Counted from the stretch's first letter, positions 53,186 to 62,568 are shown. The stretch is DNA of 64,000 bases from CAVQLX01 sp963811605 (GCA_963811605.1 CAWESA010000024.1:248001-312000), one strand, 5' to 3'. Notes: generated from the sequence alone by a model not told the origin. Program-made: numbers and translations.

Positions 53186-54595
53186 TCAGCGGTAGAGCCC
53201 GCCTCGCTTCGCGAGACGCACCAGCATCCGCGTCGGCGTGCCGAGCACGGGCGACCCGAGCACGCGCTCGCGCAGTCGGAGGGTCGCGGTGCTGCGAACC
53301 GTCTGGAGCTCGGCGGCGAGCCGTTGCGCCTCCTCTGCGAGCCGGATTCGCTCGCCCTCCTGGGCGGCGGCGTCGGCCCGCAGCGTGGCGGCGTCGGCGC
53401 GCAGCGCATCGACGTCGGCACGCAGTGCACCGCGGTCCGCCCGCAGCACATCGACCTCCGCGCCGAGCCGGTCGCGCTCCTCACGCAGCACGTCCGCGGC
53501 GCCGCGCCAGCGCTCGGCGCGGGCGTGTTCCTCCGTTGTCCGCCGCCCGGCCGCCTCGACCTGCTCGACGACCTGGCGCCACATGCGCTCCTTGAGAAAG
53601 GGACCGAGCCAGCGCAGATAGCGGGCCGCCGCGCGTAGCTCCGCGACCGGGTCCTCGGCCGCTGCGGCGTGCGCCACGCGCACCTCGTCGTAGATCGCGA
53701 GCCAGGCATCGACCGCGGCATCGAGGCCGGCCGTGGCGCGGATGCGCCGCGACACCTCGGCGGCCTCGGCAGGATCGTAGCGCGCAATCTCGCGCGCGAG
53801 ATGCTCCGGAGTGACCGGTGCGCGGAGCGCGCGCAAGCCGAAGTTGAGCGACCGCAGGCGGGCGAAATCCGCGGTGGTGACCATCGGCCCAGCGCCGGCA
53901 GCGTCGCACAGCACCACCGCCGCGCCGACCGCCATCGACTCGAGTGCGGCGCGCCCCTTCGCGAACACGAGGTCGTAGGCCGGCAGCAGCCGCTCGGGCT
54001 CCGCCGTGGGGCGCCCGCATCCGAGCCCGACCACGTCGACGGCGACCCCCGCCCCGACACACGCCGTGGTCACGGCGTCGATCCACGCGCCCGCACCGGC
54101 CTGGTTACTGAAGACGAGCCCGCGGCGCGGACGGGGCGGCAAGACCGCGCGCGGACGGAAGCGGGCGAGGTCGACGAAGTTGAGCAGCACCCGCACCCGA
54201 CCCTCCGGGATGCCGTGGTCGAGGACCAGGCGGTCGCGGCACGTGTCGTCGACCGCCACGTAGCGCCGGATGCGCTGGAAGATCGGCGGCGCCTCCTCCC
54301 ACGGCGCCCAGCCGTGGCAGACGAACACGGCGGGCACACCGGGGAAGTGCAGCAGGGCGGTCATGGCCTCGAGGTGATGCTGCCCGTGGATCACGTCGGG
54401 CGGCTCCGCCACCGCCCGCAGGTCGTCCACGACCGGCACCGTCGCGCGTCGCAGCTCCTCGGCGACCGCGCCGAGCGCGGTGCTGAAGGCGATCGGCGTA
54501 TGGCCGCGTGCCAGCAAGGCGAGCGCGAGATCGCGCACGTAGAGCTCCGAGCCGGCGCGCAGCGCGAGCGTGTTGTTGGTGATCAGGACGCGCAC
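53186..54595 (-). CDS. Glycosyltransferase (GT4-like) with C-terminal coiled coil
   Basis: 469 residues. The N-terminal half begins VRVLITNNTLALRAGSELYV, a GT-B donor/acceptor start with the conserved GSE, continues with VPAVFVCHGWAPW and RVRVLLNFVDLARFRPR, and a UDP-sugar site region with FAKGRAALESMAVGAAVV. The C-terminal 130 residues form a coiled coil containing four seven-residue LRAD repeats (LRADRGA, LRADVDA, LRADAAT, LRADAAA). The GTG at 54595 was chosen because the first beta strand starts there. Its neighbour upstream is the LmbE-like gene. Acceptor unknown. Confidence 0.78.
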   Translation of the reverse strand: MRVLITNNTLALRAGSELYVRDLALALLARGHTPIAFSTALGAVAEELRRATVPVVDDLRAVAEPPDVIHGQHHLEAMTALLHFPGVPAVFVCHGWAPWEEAPPIFQRIRRYVAVDDTCRDRLVLDHGIPEGRVRVLLNFVDLARFRPRAVLPPRPRRGLVFSNQAGAGAWIDAVTTACVGAGVAVDVVGLGCGRPTAEPERLLPAYDLVFAKGRAALESMAVGAAVVLCDAAGAGPMVTTADFARLRSLNFGLRALRAPVTPEHLAREIARYDPAEAAEVSRRIRATAGLDAAVDAWLAIYDEVRVAHAAAAEDPVAELRAAARYLRWLGPFLKERMWRQVVEQVEAAGRRTTEEHARAERWRGAADVLREERDRLGAEVDVLRADRGALRADVDALRADAATLRADAAAQEGERIRLAEEAQRLAAELQTVRSTATLRLRERVLGSPVLGTPTRMLVRLAKRGGLYR

Positions 54596-54602
54596 GGCGC
54601 CC

Positions 54603-55409
54603 TCAGCCGCGACGCCCCACTCCACGCCACAGGGCGGACGCGATCGGCGCCAGGTGCTCGCGCTCGCGCACGACCCGCTCGTAGCGCCCGGCGGCGACAC
54701 GGGCCTCGCCGCACTGCTCGTAGAATGGCCGGACGGTGGCGGCCATGGTGCCGGCGCGCCCGGTGGCCGATCGAAAGCACTCGATGCGGAACGCATCCAG
54801 GCCGTAGGCGCCGAGCGCGCGCTCGATCTCGCCGGCGAGCGCGATGTAGGCGGTCGCCGCGGCCCGCTTGCGCGCGAACGCCTCGTCATCGAGTCGCAGG
54901 ACCACGGCGTCCCCGCGCTTCGACGGGAGCGCATCGTCCGGGGGGCCCTCGAGCGGAAACTCGAGATTCGCGACCCGCCGTCCCCGATCCCGCGCGCGGG
55001 CCACGGCGACGTCGATCAGCACGCGACACAGGTCATGCAGCGGGTTGTACCCGTCCGCCGCGTCGCCGATGACGTAGTCGATCCGCTCGTGCACGAGCAG
55101 CGCGGCGAGCGTGTCCGCGACCTCCTCGAAGGGTGCGACGTCGCCAGCCAGCAGGGCGGTGTACGTGGCACGGTCGGTAAAGCGCCCGAAGATGGCGGCC
55201 GGCCGCGCGCCGGCGTCGGCGAGGACGTCACCGGTCGAGCACAGGCGCGGCGCCGCGCCGGGTCCGGATCCGTCGGTGAGGACGCACGTCAGGGGACGCG
55301 TCCGGCAGAGCCATCCGTGGACGCGCAACTCGTGCCCGGGGTGTGCGATCACGAGCGCCGCGCGATCACCTGGCAGCTTCGTGCCGGTCAGCGCGTCCGT
55401 CACGGCCAT
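54603..55409 (-). CDS. LmbE/PIG-L-like protein with altered metal motif
   Basis: 268 residues. The start (ALVIAHPGHELRVHGWL, CVLTDGSGPGAAPRL) resembles PIG-L/LmbE deacetylases, which remove acetyl groups from GlcNAc-type sugars, but the usual HPDDE metal motif reads HPGHE. A later segment DYVIGDAADGYNPLHDLCRV contains further candidate metal ligands. Glutamate and histidines remain, so activity is possible but uncertain. The ATG at 55409 is preferred over a TTG at 55442. It lies seven bases before the glycosyltransferase, as often seen in surface-glycan operons. Confidence 0.6.
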   Translation of the reverse strand: MAVTDALTGTKLPGDRAALVIAHPGHELRVHGWLCRTRPLTCVLTDGSGPGAAPRLCSTGDVLADAGARPAAIFGRFTDRATYTALLAGDVAPFEEVADTLAALLVHERIDYVIGDAADGYNPLHDLCRVLIDVAVARARDRGRRVANLEFPLEGPPDDALPSKRGDAVVLRLDDEAFARKRAAATAYIALAGEIERALGAYGLDAFRIECFRSATGRAGTMAATVRPFYEQCGEARVAAGRYERVVREREHLAPIASALWRGVGRRG

Positions 55410-55460
55410 CCGATCGCGCACCTGTAGTCGCGCGTGCCGCAACTTGCAAGATCGGATCGA

Positions 55461-56038
55461 TGGATCGGATCGACCGTATCCGCGAGGGGCAGACCTACGG
55501 CATGTCGGGCCCGTACCCCGGATGGGTGTCCTGGCACTCGTCTCCCCTCTACGGCGAGGACGGCGCAGCCGGCTGCGCGGCCCAGGAGGCCTGCAAGCCG
55601 ACGTCGATCGACTTCAACGTCAAACGACTCCTGGGCGCAGGAGTCCCGGCGACCACGCTCGGGCTCGGCGTGGGCTTCTACGGCACCTGCTGGAGCGGAG
55701 TGACCGGACCGAACCAGAGCGTCGCTGACGCGACGATCCCCGCGTCGGACAACGAGATGAGCTACACCAACATCGTGTCGCTGTACCGTCCGTTCATGAT
55801 CGAGGCGTACGACACCGTCGCCGAGGCCGCCTACCTGTCATCCGACACCCCGGAGGGTCCGGAAAACTGCACCTTCGTCTCGTACGAAACGGCCGACTCC
55901 GTCGCGGCCAAGGGGGCGTACGCCCGTTCGATGGGGCTCGGCGGCACCATCGTCTGGACGATCAACCAGGCCCATCGAGCCCCCGATTTCGGCGATCCCG
56001 ATGGATTGCTCGCGGAGACTTCCGCGGCCTTCCGGTGA
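55461..56038 (+). pseudogene. C-terminal remnant of a GH18 (chitinase-like) hydrolase
   Basis: A 192-residue frame matches only the second half of family 18 glycoside hydrolases: VKRLLGAGVPATTLGLGVGF, YGTCWSGVTGP, DNEMSYTNIVSLY, CTFVSYETADSVAAKGAY, SMGLGGTIVWTINQ. The catalytic DxxDxDxE strand and signal peptide, which belong to the missing first half, are absent, and the upstream DNA is the LmbE-like gene on the other strand. It is almost certainly a deletion remnant. Confidence 0.7.
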
Positions 56039-56231
56039 TGCCGGAGTCGGGCGTGATGCGGGCGCTCGCCGAGTCGCCGTTGGCCTCGTCCCCTCCCGTG
56101 CTGACGCTGATGCGCTCGGTGACGGCGCCGCGGGCGCTCGTCGAGCCGAACGCTACGCCGACGACGATCACGGCGGCAAGACTCCATCGCGTACGTGTAT
56201 CCCCCCGTTGGGCCTGGAGGTCATACGGCAT
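56036..56231 (-). pseudogene. N-terminal remnant of a secreted TolB-like propeller protein
   Basis: From an ATG at 56231 the frame encodes a signal peptide (WSLAAVIVVGVAFGSTSARG) and TERISVSTGGDEANGDSASA, the usual first blade of secreted PD40/TolB-like propellers (normally TERVSVSS.G.EANG.S). Similarity ends at about 56036, where the antisense GH18 tail begins. Only about 65 residues remain. Confidence 0.55.
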
Positions 56232-56334
56232 GCTGAATCTCCCGTCCACTAGAAAGAGTCACCTCGAACACGAACACGAACGGCAGCGACGGGGGCCCCA
56301 TCCGTACGTGAGCACGAGCACACCGCGGTTCATA

Positions 56335-57036
56335 TCAGGGGCCGCCCAGCGCGGTCGCACGGATCCGTTCCTCGGGCAGGACGAAGACGTCCCCGTGCGT
56401 CGCCAGTCGTCCCCGCTGCATCAGGTCGCCGAGCGCACGGCACACGGCGGCGCGCGACCCGCCGACCAGCTGCGCCAGGTGCGTCTGCGTCACGCGCACG
56501 TCGATGCACGTGCCACCGGGAACCGGGCGCCCGAAGTCGCGCGCGAGCGTGCGCAGCGCCAGCAGCAGCCGGTCGCTCAGGCGCAGCAGCGGCATGCGAC
56601 AGCGATCGTAGAGATGCCGGGACAGCGCACGCCAGCTGTACGCCATCAAACGGAGCAGGCGGTCGTTCGGGAGACGTCCGAGCACCGTGGCGAGCAGCGG
56701 TGTGCCGATGATGGCCACCCACGAGTCCACGTGCGCGACGGCGCGCAGCAGCGGCGCGTGCACCACGCCCGGGCGTCCCGTGGGCAGGCGGACGAACTGC
56801 CCCGGCGGCACCAGCTGGACGATCACGCCCGGCAGGCCCGGCGTGACGCACTCGACCCGTCCCGCCCCCTGCAGGACGAGCACGACGACGTCCCCCGCCG
56901 GACCCGTGCCGCACAGCGTCCGCTCCGCCGCCACCATCGCGATCTGCGACCCGCTCACCAGCATGTCGATCGCCTCGGGTGTGAGCCCGATGCGTGGGGC
57001 AATCCGCTCCAGGACCTGACGCAGCAACGGCTTCAT
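56335..57036 (-). CDS. Crp/Fnr family transcriptional regulator A
   Basis: 233 residues. The N-terminal half is a cupin-like effector domain (PAGDVVVLVLQGAGRVECVT, IVQLVPPGQFVRLPTG). The C-terminal half has the Crp-type helix-turn-helix VTQTHLAQLVGGSRAAVCRA, LGDLMQRGRLATHGDVFVLP. There is no FNR-type cysteine cluster. The start overlaps the stop of the second Crp-like gene by four bases (ATGA), so both are made from one transcript. The pair shares sequence such as LMAYSWRALSRHLYDRCR and LMSHTWRVLSRLLTERCR, suggesting local duplication. Confidence 0.85.
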   Translation of the reverse strand: MKPLLRQVLERIAPRIGLTPEAIDMLVSGSQIAMVAAERTLCGTGPAGDVVVLVLQGAGRVECVTPGLPGVIVQLVPPGQFVRLPTGRPGVVHAPLLRAVAHVDSWVAIIGTPLLATVLGRLPNDRLLRLMAYSWRALSRHLYDRCRMPLLRLSDRLLLALRTLARDFGRPVPGGTCIDVRVTQTHLAQLVGGSRAAVCRALGDLMQRGRLATHGDVFVLPEERIRATALGGP

Positions 57037-57767
57037 GACGCGCCCTCCTCCCGGGGAGCCTGCCGCAGCAGCAGGTGCCTCCCCACGCGATCGATCCGTC
57101 CCTGACGGAACAGCCTGACCAGAGAGTGCCGGACCGTGGACGGCCCCGCGCCCACCAGCTCGGCGAGATCCCGATGCGTGACGTCCAGAGCCACCAGCGT
57201 CCCGTCCGCCCGCGCGTGGCCGAAATCGTGCCCCAGGGTGGCGAGCGCGCGCAGGAGCCGGGTGTCGACGGTCTCGGTGAGCGATCGACAGCGCTCCGTC
57301 AACAGGCGCGACAGCACCCGCCAGGTGTGCGACATGAGACGCAGGCGGCGCTCGGCCGTCAGCCCCGCCAGGGCCAGCCGCACCGACTGCTGGCTGAACA
57401 GCGCCACGACCGACGGCGTCTGCGCCACGGCGCGGAACTGTCGCGGCGCCGGCCCGTCGAAGAACCAGGCCGCACCGAAGAATCGACCCGGGGCGACCAG
57501 CTGCACCGCCACCCAGCGGCCGCCGGCGCCCTGGCACATGAGCTTCACCGCGCCGCTCACCACGAAACACGACAGGTCCTGCTCGTCGGCCGGGGCGAAG
57601 ATCTCGCCGCCGCGCCGCCACTGGGTGATCTGGGCCTGCGCCACGAGATGCTCCACCGCGGGGCCGGTGAGTCCGAGACGCTCCGCCTGCGCGAGCAGCA
57701 GCGCCCGGAACGTCGCCTTGGCTCCCGGCATGGGCGCCGGCCCCCCCCGTGTCCCCCGTCGTAGCAT
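57033..57767 (-). CDS. Crp/Fnr family transcriptional regulator B
   Basis: 244 residues. The effector domain includes DLSCFVVSGAVKLMCQGAGG and QLVAPGRFFGAAWFF; the helix-turn-helix is in VTHRDLAELVGAGPSTVRHS, LVRLFRQGRIDRVG. The ATG at 57767 has a GGGGTG-type ribosome site; an ATG at 57731 is an alternative. It is paralogous to regulator A and translationally coupled to it. Both lie downstream of the receiver-TPR gene on the same strand with only 63 bases between. Confidence 0.85.
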   Translation of the reverse strand: MLRRGTRGGPAPMPGAKATFRALLLAQAERLGLTGPAVEHLVAQAQITQWRRGGEIFAPADEQDLSCFVVSGAVKLMCQGAGGRWVAVQLVAPGRFFGAAWFFDGPAPRQFRAVAQTPSVVALFSQQSVRLALAGLTAERRLRLMSHTWRVLSRLLTERCRSLTETVDTRLLRALATLGHDFGHARADGTLVALDVTHRDLAELVGAGPSTVRHSLVRLFRQGRIDRVGRHLLLRQAPREEGAS

Positions 57768-57830
57768 TCACCCCTTCGGGCGTGACGCACCGGGGAACGT
57801 TGTGGAGCGGCGCGGAACGAGCGACGCGGC

Positions 57831-60449
57831 TCAGGGGCGTGTCTGCCAGACGATCGGGTGCGAGGGATCGGGCCTGTAGACGCACCACGCGCCGGTCTTG
57901 AAGTGCGTCTCCACATGGTGCGCGAGGGCCGGCAGCGGCTCGCGCAGGCGCCCCACCACGTGGTCGATCGCCTTCTTGACGGCGACCCGGCCGCGGTCGA
58001 GCGCGTCGCCGGACACGCGCGACCGGCCGCCCAGACCGACGCTGGCCTCGATCTGCGCCTGCAGCGCCTCGCTCTCGATGCGCAGCCGCTCCACCTCGAC
58101 CGCGTCGCCCTGGCGCTCCGCCTCGCTGACGTCCACCGCGAGCTCGCGCAGCCGCGTCCGGTACACTGCGAGCGCCTGCGCGTCCGCAGCGGCGGGGATG
58201 CCGCGCTGCAGCGGTGGCACGGTGCCCCCGAGCCGGGCGCCGACGGCGCCGACCAGATCGGCGGCGGCGATCTCCTCGCCCGGGCGCTCGAGGAGATGGC
58301 GCAGGTAGTGCAGCCCCCTGGCGTCGCGGATCAGGCCACGCTGGCCCTCGAACTCGAGCGTCCAGAAGTCGCCGTCGCAGCGGAAGACTGCGGCCGCGCG
58401 TCGTCCCTCGTGCGCCATGCCCACGGACGTGTCCGGCACGGGTGCCGGCCGACCGGTGGGGGCCGCCCCGCTCGCCCGCGCGTGCAGGACGCGAACGCGC
58501 GCGAGCACTCCGGGCATGTCGAGCGACTCGGCGGTCCGCTCGGCGGCCGCCAGCAGCGAGCGCGCCAGCAGCACCCCGTCGGCGCGGCCCCGGTCGAGCA
58601 GCATGCGGGCGTACTCCACCTGCGTGCGGGCGAGCTGGTGGCGGATCTGCGCCCGGCTCTCCAGGTCCATGGCGTCGTCGAAGTGGCGCGCCGCAACGTC
58701 CCAGTGCCCGCGCATGGCGGCGAGCTGCCCGAGGTTGTGACTCGCAGGTCCGTAGACGATCGCCGGTGGAAGTGTCACCAGGCGACCGGCAAACGGCAGC
58801 AGGAGGTCGTAGAGCTCGGCCGCCCACTGGACGTCTCCGAGGATGCCGCAAGCCTCCGCCAGATAGCACACCGACGGCAGCCACATGATGTTGCGCAGCT
58901 TCCGCCACGCCCCATCCGTCATCTGCTCGCGCAGCGCCAGGCGCGCTTCCTCGTCCCGGCCCGCCTCCGCATGGGTCGTCACGAGGGCGCACGCGACCAC
59001 CGGACGGAGCACCGGGAACGCGTCGATGATCGTCGTGAGCGACGTCTCCACCGCGTCGCTGCGGCCGGCGTACCAGTAGAGCGATCCCACCTGGGCCGCG
59101 AAGAAGAGGACGGCGTTCGGGTTCTGGGCCTGGTGGCCGAGGCTGAGCGCCTCCGCGGCGAGCGCCTCGACGTCCTGCAGGCGGCCGCCGGCGAACGCGA
59201 GACAGGCCCGCGCGATCGCGATCAGCCACGCGTAGTACGGCTGGCGCACACCCGCATTCAGCAGCGCCGCTCGGTCGAGCTCCTCCTCCGCCTCCGCGAA
59301 GTCGGCGGTGTCGAGCAGGGACCACACCCGGAGCAGCTGTCCCTCCAGCTGCATGGACGCGTCCCCGACGCCCTCCGCGAGCACGATCACCTCCTCGGCG
59401 AGCTGCCGGCGATCGTCCACCTCCTCCGGCTCCCACAGCGCCCAGTGCGTGGTGTGCAGCACGGCGGCCAGCAGTGCCGGATCTTCCAGCCGGCGGGCCA
59501 TGCGGACGGCCTCCCGCCCGAGCATGAGGCGGGTGTCCGCGGGGGTCACCGCGAGCTCCTCTGCCAGCCGGGCCATGACGAGCGCGCGCAGCGGTCCGTC
59601 GCCGCTCGGCAGCACCTGCATCGCCTCGTGCAGCACGGCGACGACCCCGTCGTCGCAGGTCGCCGCGCCGAACCCCTGGAGCCGGCCGGCGTACGCCAGC
59701 GCCGCCCGCGCGAGCAGCTGGGGATCGCGGCATTCCCGCGCCTGCGCGAGACTCGCACCAGCCATCTCGCGGGCCTCCATTTGACGGCCCGCGTGCCACA
59801 GCGTCTCGGCATGGGCGGTCTGCAGGGTGGCGGCCAGGCGCGGCGCCGCGGGCGCCCAGGACGCCAGCGCGCGCAGCGCCGTCCCGTACCCGAGTCCGGC
59901 CGCATCGTGGCGGTGATCGCAGCTGGCGCGCGCCGCGACGGCGACGGCGTGGCGGACGGCCTGCACGCCCGCGAAGGGCGCCCCGGCCGCCCGCCACGCC
60001 TCGATCTCCGCGTCGACCTCCGCCTCCGCGCTGGCCGGAGGCAGGATCGGGGGAGCGGTCGCCGGCGCCTCCCACGTCTGCCTGCGGCGCTCGAGGGCGG
60101 CCGCAACGGTGCGGCAGACGGTGTCCAGCCAGCGCCGGTGCTTCACGACGTAGTCGGTCGCGCCGGACTTCATCGCCTCGACGGCGATCTCCTCCGACCC
60201 CTGCCCGGTCATGAGGACGACTGGCAGCTGGGGATGCTGGCGCTGGATGGCCTGCAGGCACGTGATCCCGTCCTCGTCCTGCAGGCGGTAGTCCAGGAGG
60301 ACCGCGTCCACCCCGCCGCTGGTGAGGCGCCGCCGCCCCGCATGGCCGGAGGCGACGACCTCGATCCCGAAGCCCGCAGCTCCCAGCGTGCGCGCGAGCA
60401 ACTCCGCCGTGTCGGCGTCGTCCTCGATCACCAGCACCCTGGACGTCAT
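57831..60449 (-). CDS. Receiver domain fused to TPR-type repeat array
   Basis: 872 residues. Residues 1-120 are a response-regulator receiver: acidic pocket EDDAD, phospho-aspartate in VDAVLLDYRLQDEDG, threonine in VLMTGQGS and lysine in DYVVKHRRW. Residues about 150-650 are helical repeats of the TPR/MalT type (TALRALASWAPAAPRLAATL, ALSLGHQAQNPNAVLFFAAQ). The end has FEGQRGLIRDARGLHYLRHL and DRGRVAVKKAIDHVVGRLRE, a C-terminus common to large bacterial AAA-ATPase/cyclase regulators, but no ATPase domain is present. The ATG at 60449 fits the receiver start. It is probably a scaffold output protein. Confidence 0.82.
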   Translation of the reverse strand: MTSRVLVIEDDADTAELLARTLGAAGFGIEVVASGHAGRRRLTSGGVDAVLLDYRLQDEDGITCLQAIQRQHPQLPVVLMTGQGSEEIAVEAMKSGATDYVVKHRRWLDTVCRTVAAALERRRQTWEAPATAPPILPPASAEAEVDAEIEAWRAAGAPFAGVQAVRHAVAVAARASCDHRHDAAGLGYGTALRALASWAPAAPRLAATLQTAHAETLWHAGRQMEAREMAGASLAQARECRDPQLLARAALAYAGRLQGFGAATCDDGVVAVLHEAMQVLPSGDGPLRALVMARLAEELAVTPADTRLMLGREAVRMARRLEDPALLAAVLHTTHWALWEPEEVDDRRQLAEEVIVLAEGVGDASMQLEGQLLRVWSLLDTADFAEAEEELDRAALLNAGVRQPYYAWLIAIARACLAFAGGRLQDVEALAAEALSLGHQAQNPNAVLFFAAQVGSLYWYAGRSDAVETSLTTIIDAFPVLRPVVACALVTTHAEAGRDEEARLALREQMTDGAWRKLRNIMWLPSVCYLAEACGILGDVQWAAELYDLLLPFAGRLVTLPPAIVYGPASHNLGQLAAMRGHWDVAARHFDDAMDLESRAQIRHQLARTQVEYARMLLDRGRADGVLLARSLLAAAERTAESLDMPGVLARVRVLHARASGAAPTGRPAPVPDTSVGMAHEGRRAAAVFRCDGDFWTLEFEGQRGLIRDARGLHYLRHLLERPGEEIAAADLVGAVGARLGGTVPPLQRGIPAAADAQALAVYRTRLRELAVDVSEAERQGDAVEVERLRIESEALQAQIEASVGLGGRSRVSGDALDRGRVAVKKAIDHVVGRLREPLPALAHHVETHFKTGAWCVYRPDPSHPIVWQTRP

Positions 60450-60688
60450 GGTCCACGCGGCGACGCGCATCGCCCCCCCGTCGCCGACTCGTCCCGGCCC
60501 ACCCTCACGCCGGAGCAATCAAGGTAGGTCGCGAGCCGTCTCTCTCGGGGGCGGTATACTCGCCCGGTTGCGCACGCGTCAACGTGTTCTGCGAACCATC
60601 CGCCGCGACCGGATTGACGGCCCACGCGTACTTTCACTAAGACCTCAGCCGTTCCTCCTGGTTCGAGGGGGAAGAAGCGTTCTGTCCG

Positions 60689-61144
60689 ATGGTGACGCCA
60701 TCCGCGCAGGCCATCCCCGTCCTCGTCGTCGACGACGACGAGGGCTTCCTGCGCGTCGCCGCGAGCGTCCTCGGCGATCGCCCCCCGGACTTCGCCGTCT
60801 CGACCGTGCGCAGCGGCACCGATGCGGTGGCCTTCCTGGAGCGCCGGCCGCCGTTCGCCGACGCGCCGCGTCCAGCGTTCGTCATCCTCGATCTCCGCCT
60901 TCCCGACATGGACGCCCCGGAGGTGCTCTCGCGGCTGGCGGCGGACGGCGCGCTGGGCGACCTGCCCGTGCTCGTGGTGTCGCAGGCAGACTGGGCGGAG
61001 GACGAGGTCGCGCTGCGGCAGGCGGGCGCAACCGAGTTCCGCACGAAGCCGTCGCGGGTCTCGGCGCTGCGCGACATCGTGCTCGGCTTCTGGCGCGATC
61101 ACGTCGCGGCCGGCGAGACGCCCGGACCCGTCGGCGACGCATGA
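60689..61144 (+). CDS. Single-domain response regulator
   Basis: 151 residues. Receiver features are VLVVDDDEGFLRV (acidic pocket), FVILDLRLPDMDAPE (phospho-aspartate), LVVSQADW (switch serine) and EFRTKPSRVSAL (lysine). No output domain follows, so it acts by protein contact or as a phosphate shuttle. It is coupled to the histidine kinase by an ATGA overlap and is divergent from the receiver-TPR gene across about 240 bases. Confidence 0.9.
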   Translation: MVTPSAQAIPVLVVDDDEGFLRVAASVLGDRPPDFAVSTVRSGTDAVAFLERRPPFADAPRPAFVILDLRLPDMDAPEVLSRLAADGALGDLPVLVVSQADWAEDEVALRQAGATEFRTKPSRVSALRDIVLGFWRDHVAAGETPGPVGDA

Positions 61145-62568
61145 GCTCCACGCCCGACGAGCTGCGCACCAGCGTCGCGCGCATCATGCGCGGGACGAGC
61201 TGGAGCGTCTTCTTTCCCCTGGCCCTCGGCCTCATCCTGCATGCGGCCGGCGTGATCACGCTCTCCCCCTTCGTCATCGGGGCTGGCGTCGTGCTCCTCG
61301 CGCTCACCCGGTGGCAGGCCCGGCTGGTCGAGCGCGGAGACCGGCCGCACGCGCACTTCGTCACCTTCCATCTCGCCTTCGTCCTCGGCATCACCGCGAT
61401 CGCCTACGGGCTCGGGAGCATCCGCTTCCCGGCGAGCACGCTCTTCTACGCCCTCCTGGTCGCCAACTCCGGCTTCAGCGCCCCCCTGCGGTACTTCTTC
61501 GCGAACCTGAGCGTGGCCGCGTACGCGCTGCTGGTCGGCGCGGAGCAGCTCGGCGTGCTGCCCCGCGCGCCGGGCGCCTTTCCCGGGAGCCTCGTCCCGG
61601 TGCCGCCGTGGTCGGCGCAGCTGGCGTTCCTCGCCGTGTTCGCCGTGTCGCTGAATCTGCTCGCCGCCATCACACAGCGCCTGATCGACCTGCTGGAGTG
61701 GAGCCGGCAGCGGCTCGCACACGCCAACCTCGAGCTGGAGGGATGGCGCGAGAGCCTCGCCGACCAGGTGCGCGAGCGGACGCGGGAGCTCGAGGTCGCC
61801 AACCGGGAGCTCGACGCCCGCGCCAGCGCCTTGCAGGAGCGCAGCCACCGGCTACGCACCTTCGTCTACACGGTGACGCACGACTTGAAGACGCCGGTCA
61901 ACAACGTCGTCCTGCTCTGCGACCTGATGATGACGCGGGACCGGGCGCGGCTCGGCGAGGAGGGCCGTCACGATCTCGAGCGCATCGCCCGCCTCGCCGG
62001 CCGGACCGAGCACATGATCCGCGACCTGTTCGCACTCTTCCAGATCACGTCCGCCCAGGAGGAGCGCCGGTGGGTCGGCCTCGATCAGGTCGCGCGGCGC
62101 GCGCTGGACGACCTGGCGCCGCAGGTGGCGGCCAAGCGCCTCGCGGTGCGGGTCGACACCCTCCCGAGCGTCTGGGGCGCGCCGGGCAAGCTCCAGCATG
62201 TCCTCGCCAACCTCCTCGCCAACGCGGTCAAGTACGCGCCCGCCGGCGCCGGTGAGATCGTGGTGAGCGGCGGCCAGCAGGGAGACCGCGTCCGGCTGTG
62301 CGTGCGGGACAACGGCGTCGGCATCGCGCCCGAGTATCACGAGGGCATCTTCAAGCTGTTCGGACGGGTGCCCGAAGGCGAGCAGGCCGTCGAGGGGACC
62401 GGCGTAGGTCTCGCCATCGTGCGCGGGCTCGTCGAGGAGCACCAGGGGCGGGTGTGGGTCGAGTCCGATCGAGGCGCCGGCAGCACGTTCCACGTCGAGC
62501 TCCCCGCGGGGCCGCCCATCCTCACCGACCCGTCGCCGCCGCAGCGGCCGCGCCCGAGCGCCGTCTGA
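61141..62568 (+). CDS. Membrane histidine kinase
   Basis: 475 residues. Six hydrophobic helices (for example SVFFPLALGLILHAAGVITL and HFVTFHLAFVLGITAIAYGL) form a sensor domain without a large periplasmic loop. A coiled coil (LADQVRERTRELEVANREL) leads to the H-box VYTVTHDLKTPVNNVVLL, then the N-box HVLANLLANAVKYAP, D-box RDNGVGI and G-box GTGVGLAIVRGLVEEHQG. The arrangement suggests a signal in or near the membrane. The partner is the preceding response regulator, and the receiver-TPR protein is a possible second target. Confidence 0.92.
   Translation: MSSTPDELRTSVARIMRGTSWSVFFPLALGLILHAAGVITLSPFVIGAGVVLLALTRWQARLVERGDRPHAHFVTFHLAFVLGITAIAYGLGSIRFPASTLFYALLVANSGFSAPLRYFFANLSVAAYALLVGAEQLGVLPRAPGAFPGSLVPVPPWSAQLAFLAVFAVSLNLLAAITQRLIDLLEWSRQRLAHANLELEGWRESLADQVRERTRELEVANRELDARASALQERSHRLRTFVYTVTHDLKTPVNNVVLLCDLMMTRDRARLGEEGRHDLERIARLAGRTEHMIRDLFALFQITSAQEERRWVGLDQVARRALDDLAPQVAAKRLAVRVDTLPSVWGAPGKLQHVLANLLANAVKYAPAGAGEIVVSGGQQGDRVRLCVRDNGVGIAPEYHEGIFKLFGRVPEGEQAVEGTGVGLAIVRGLVEEHQGRVWVESDRGAGSTFHVELPAGPPILTDPSPPQRPRPSAV

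Noticed and set aside
56335..60456. 1373-codon minus-strand frame spanning the Crp genes and the receiver-TPR gene
   Set aside because: Only its last 233 codons are real (Crp regulator A); the rest is a shadow of genes in another frame.
57858..60527. 889-codon plus-strand frame opposite the receiver-TPR gene
   Set aside because: Antisense shadow rich in Arg, Gln and His with no domain; the minus strand has clear receiver and TPR motifs.
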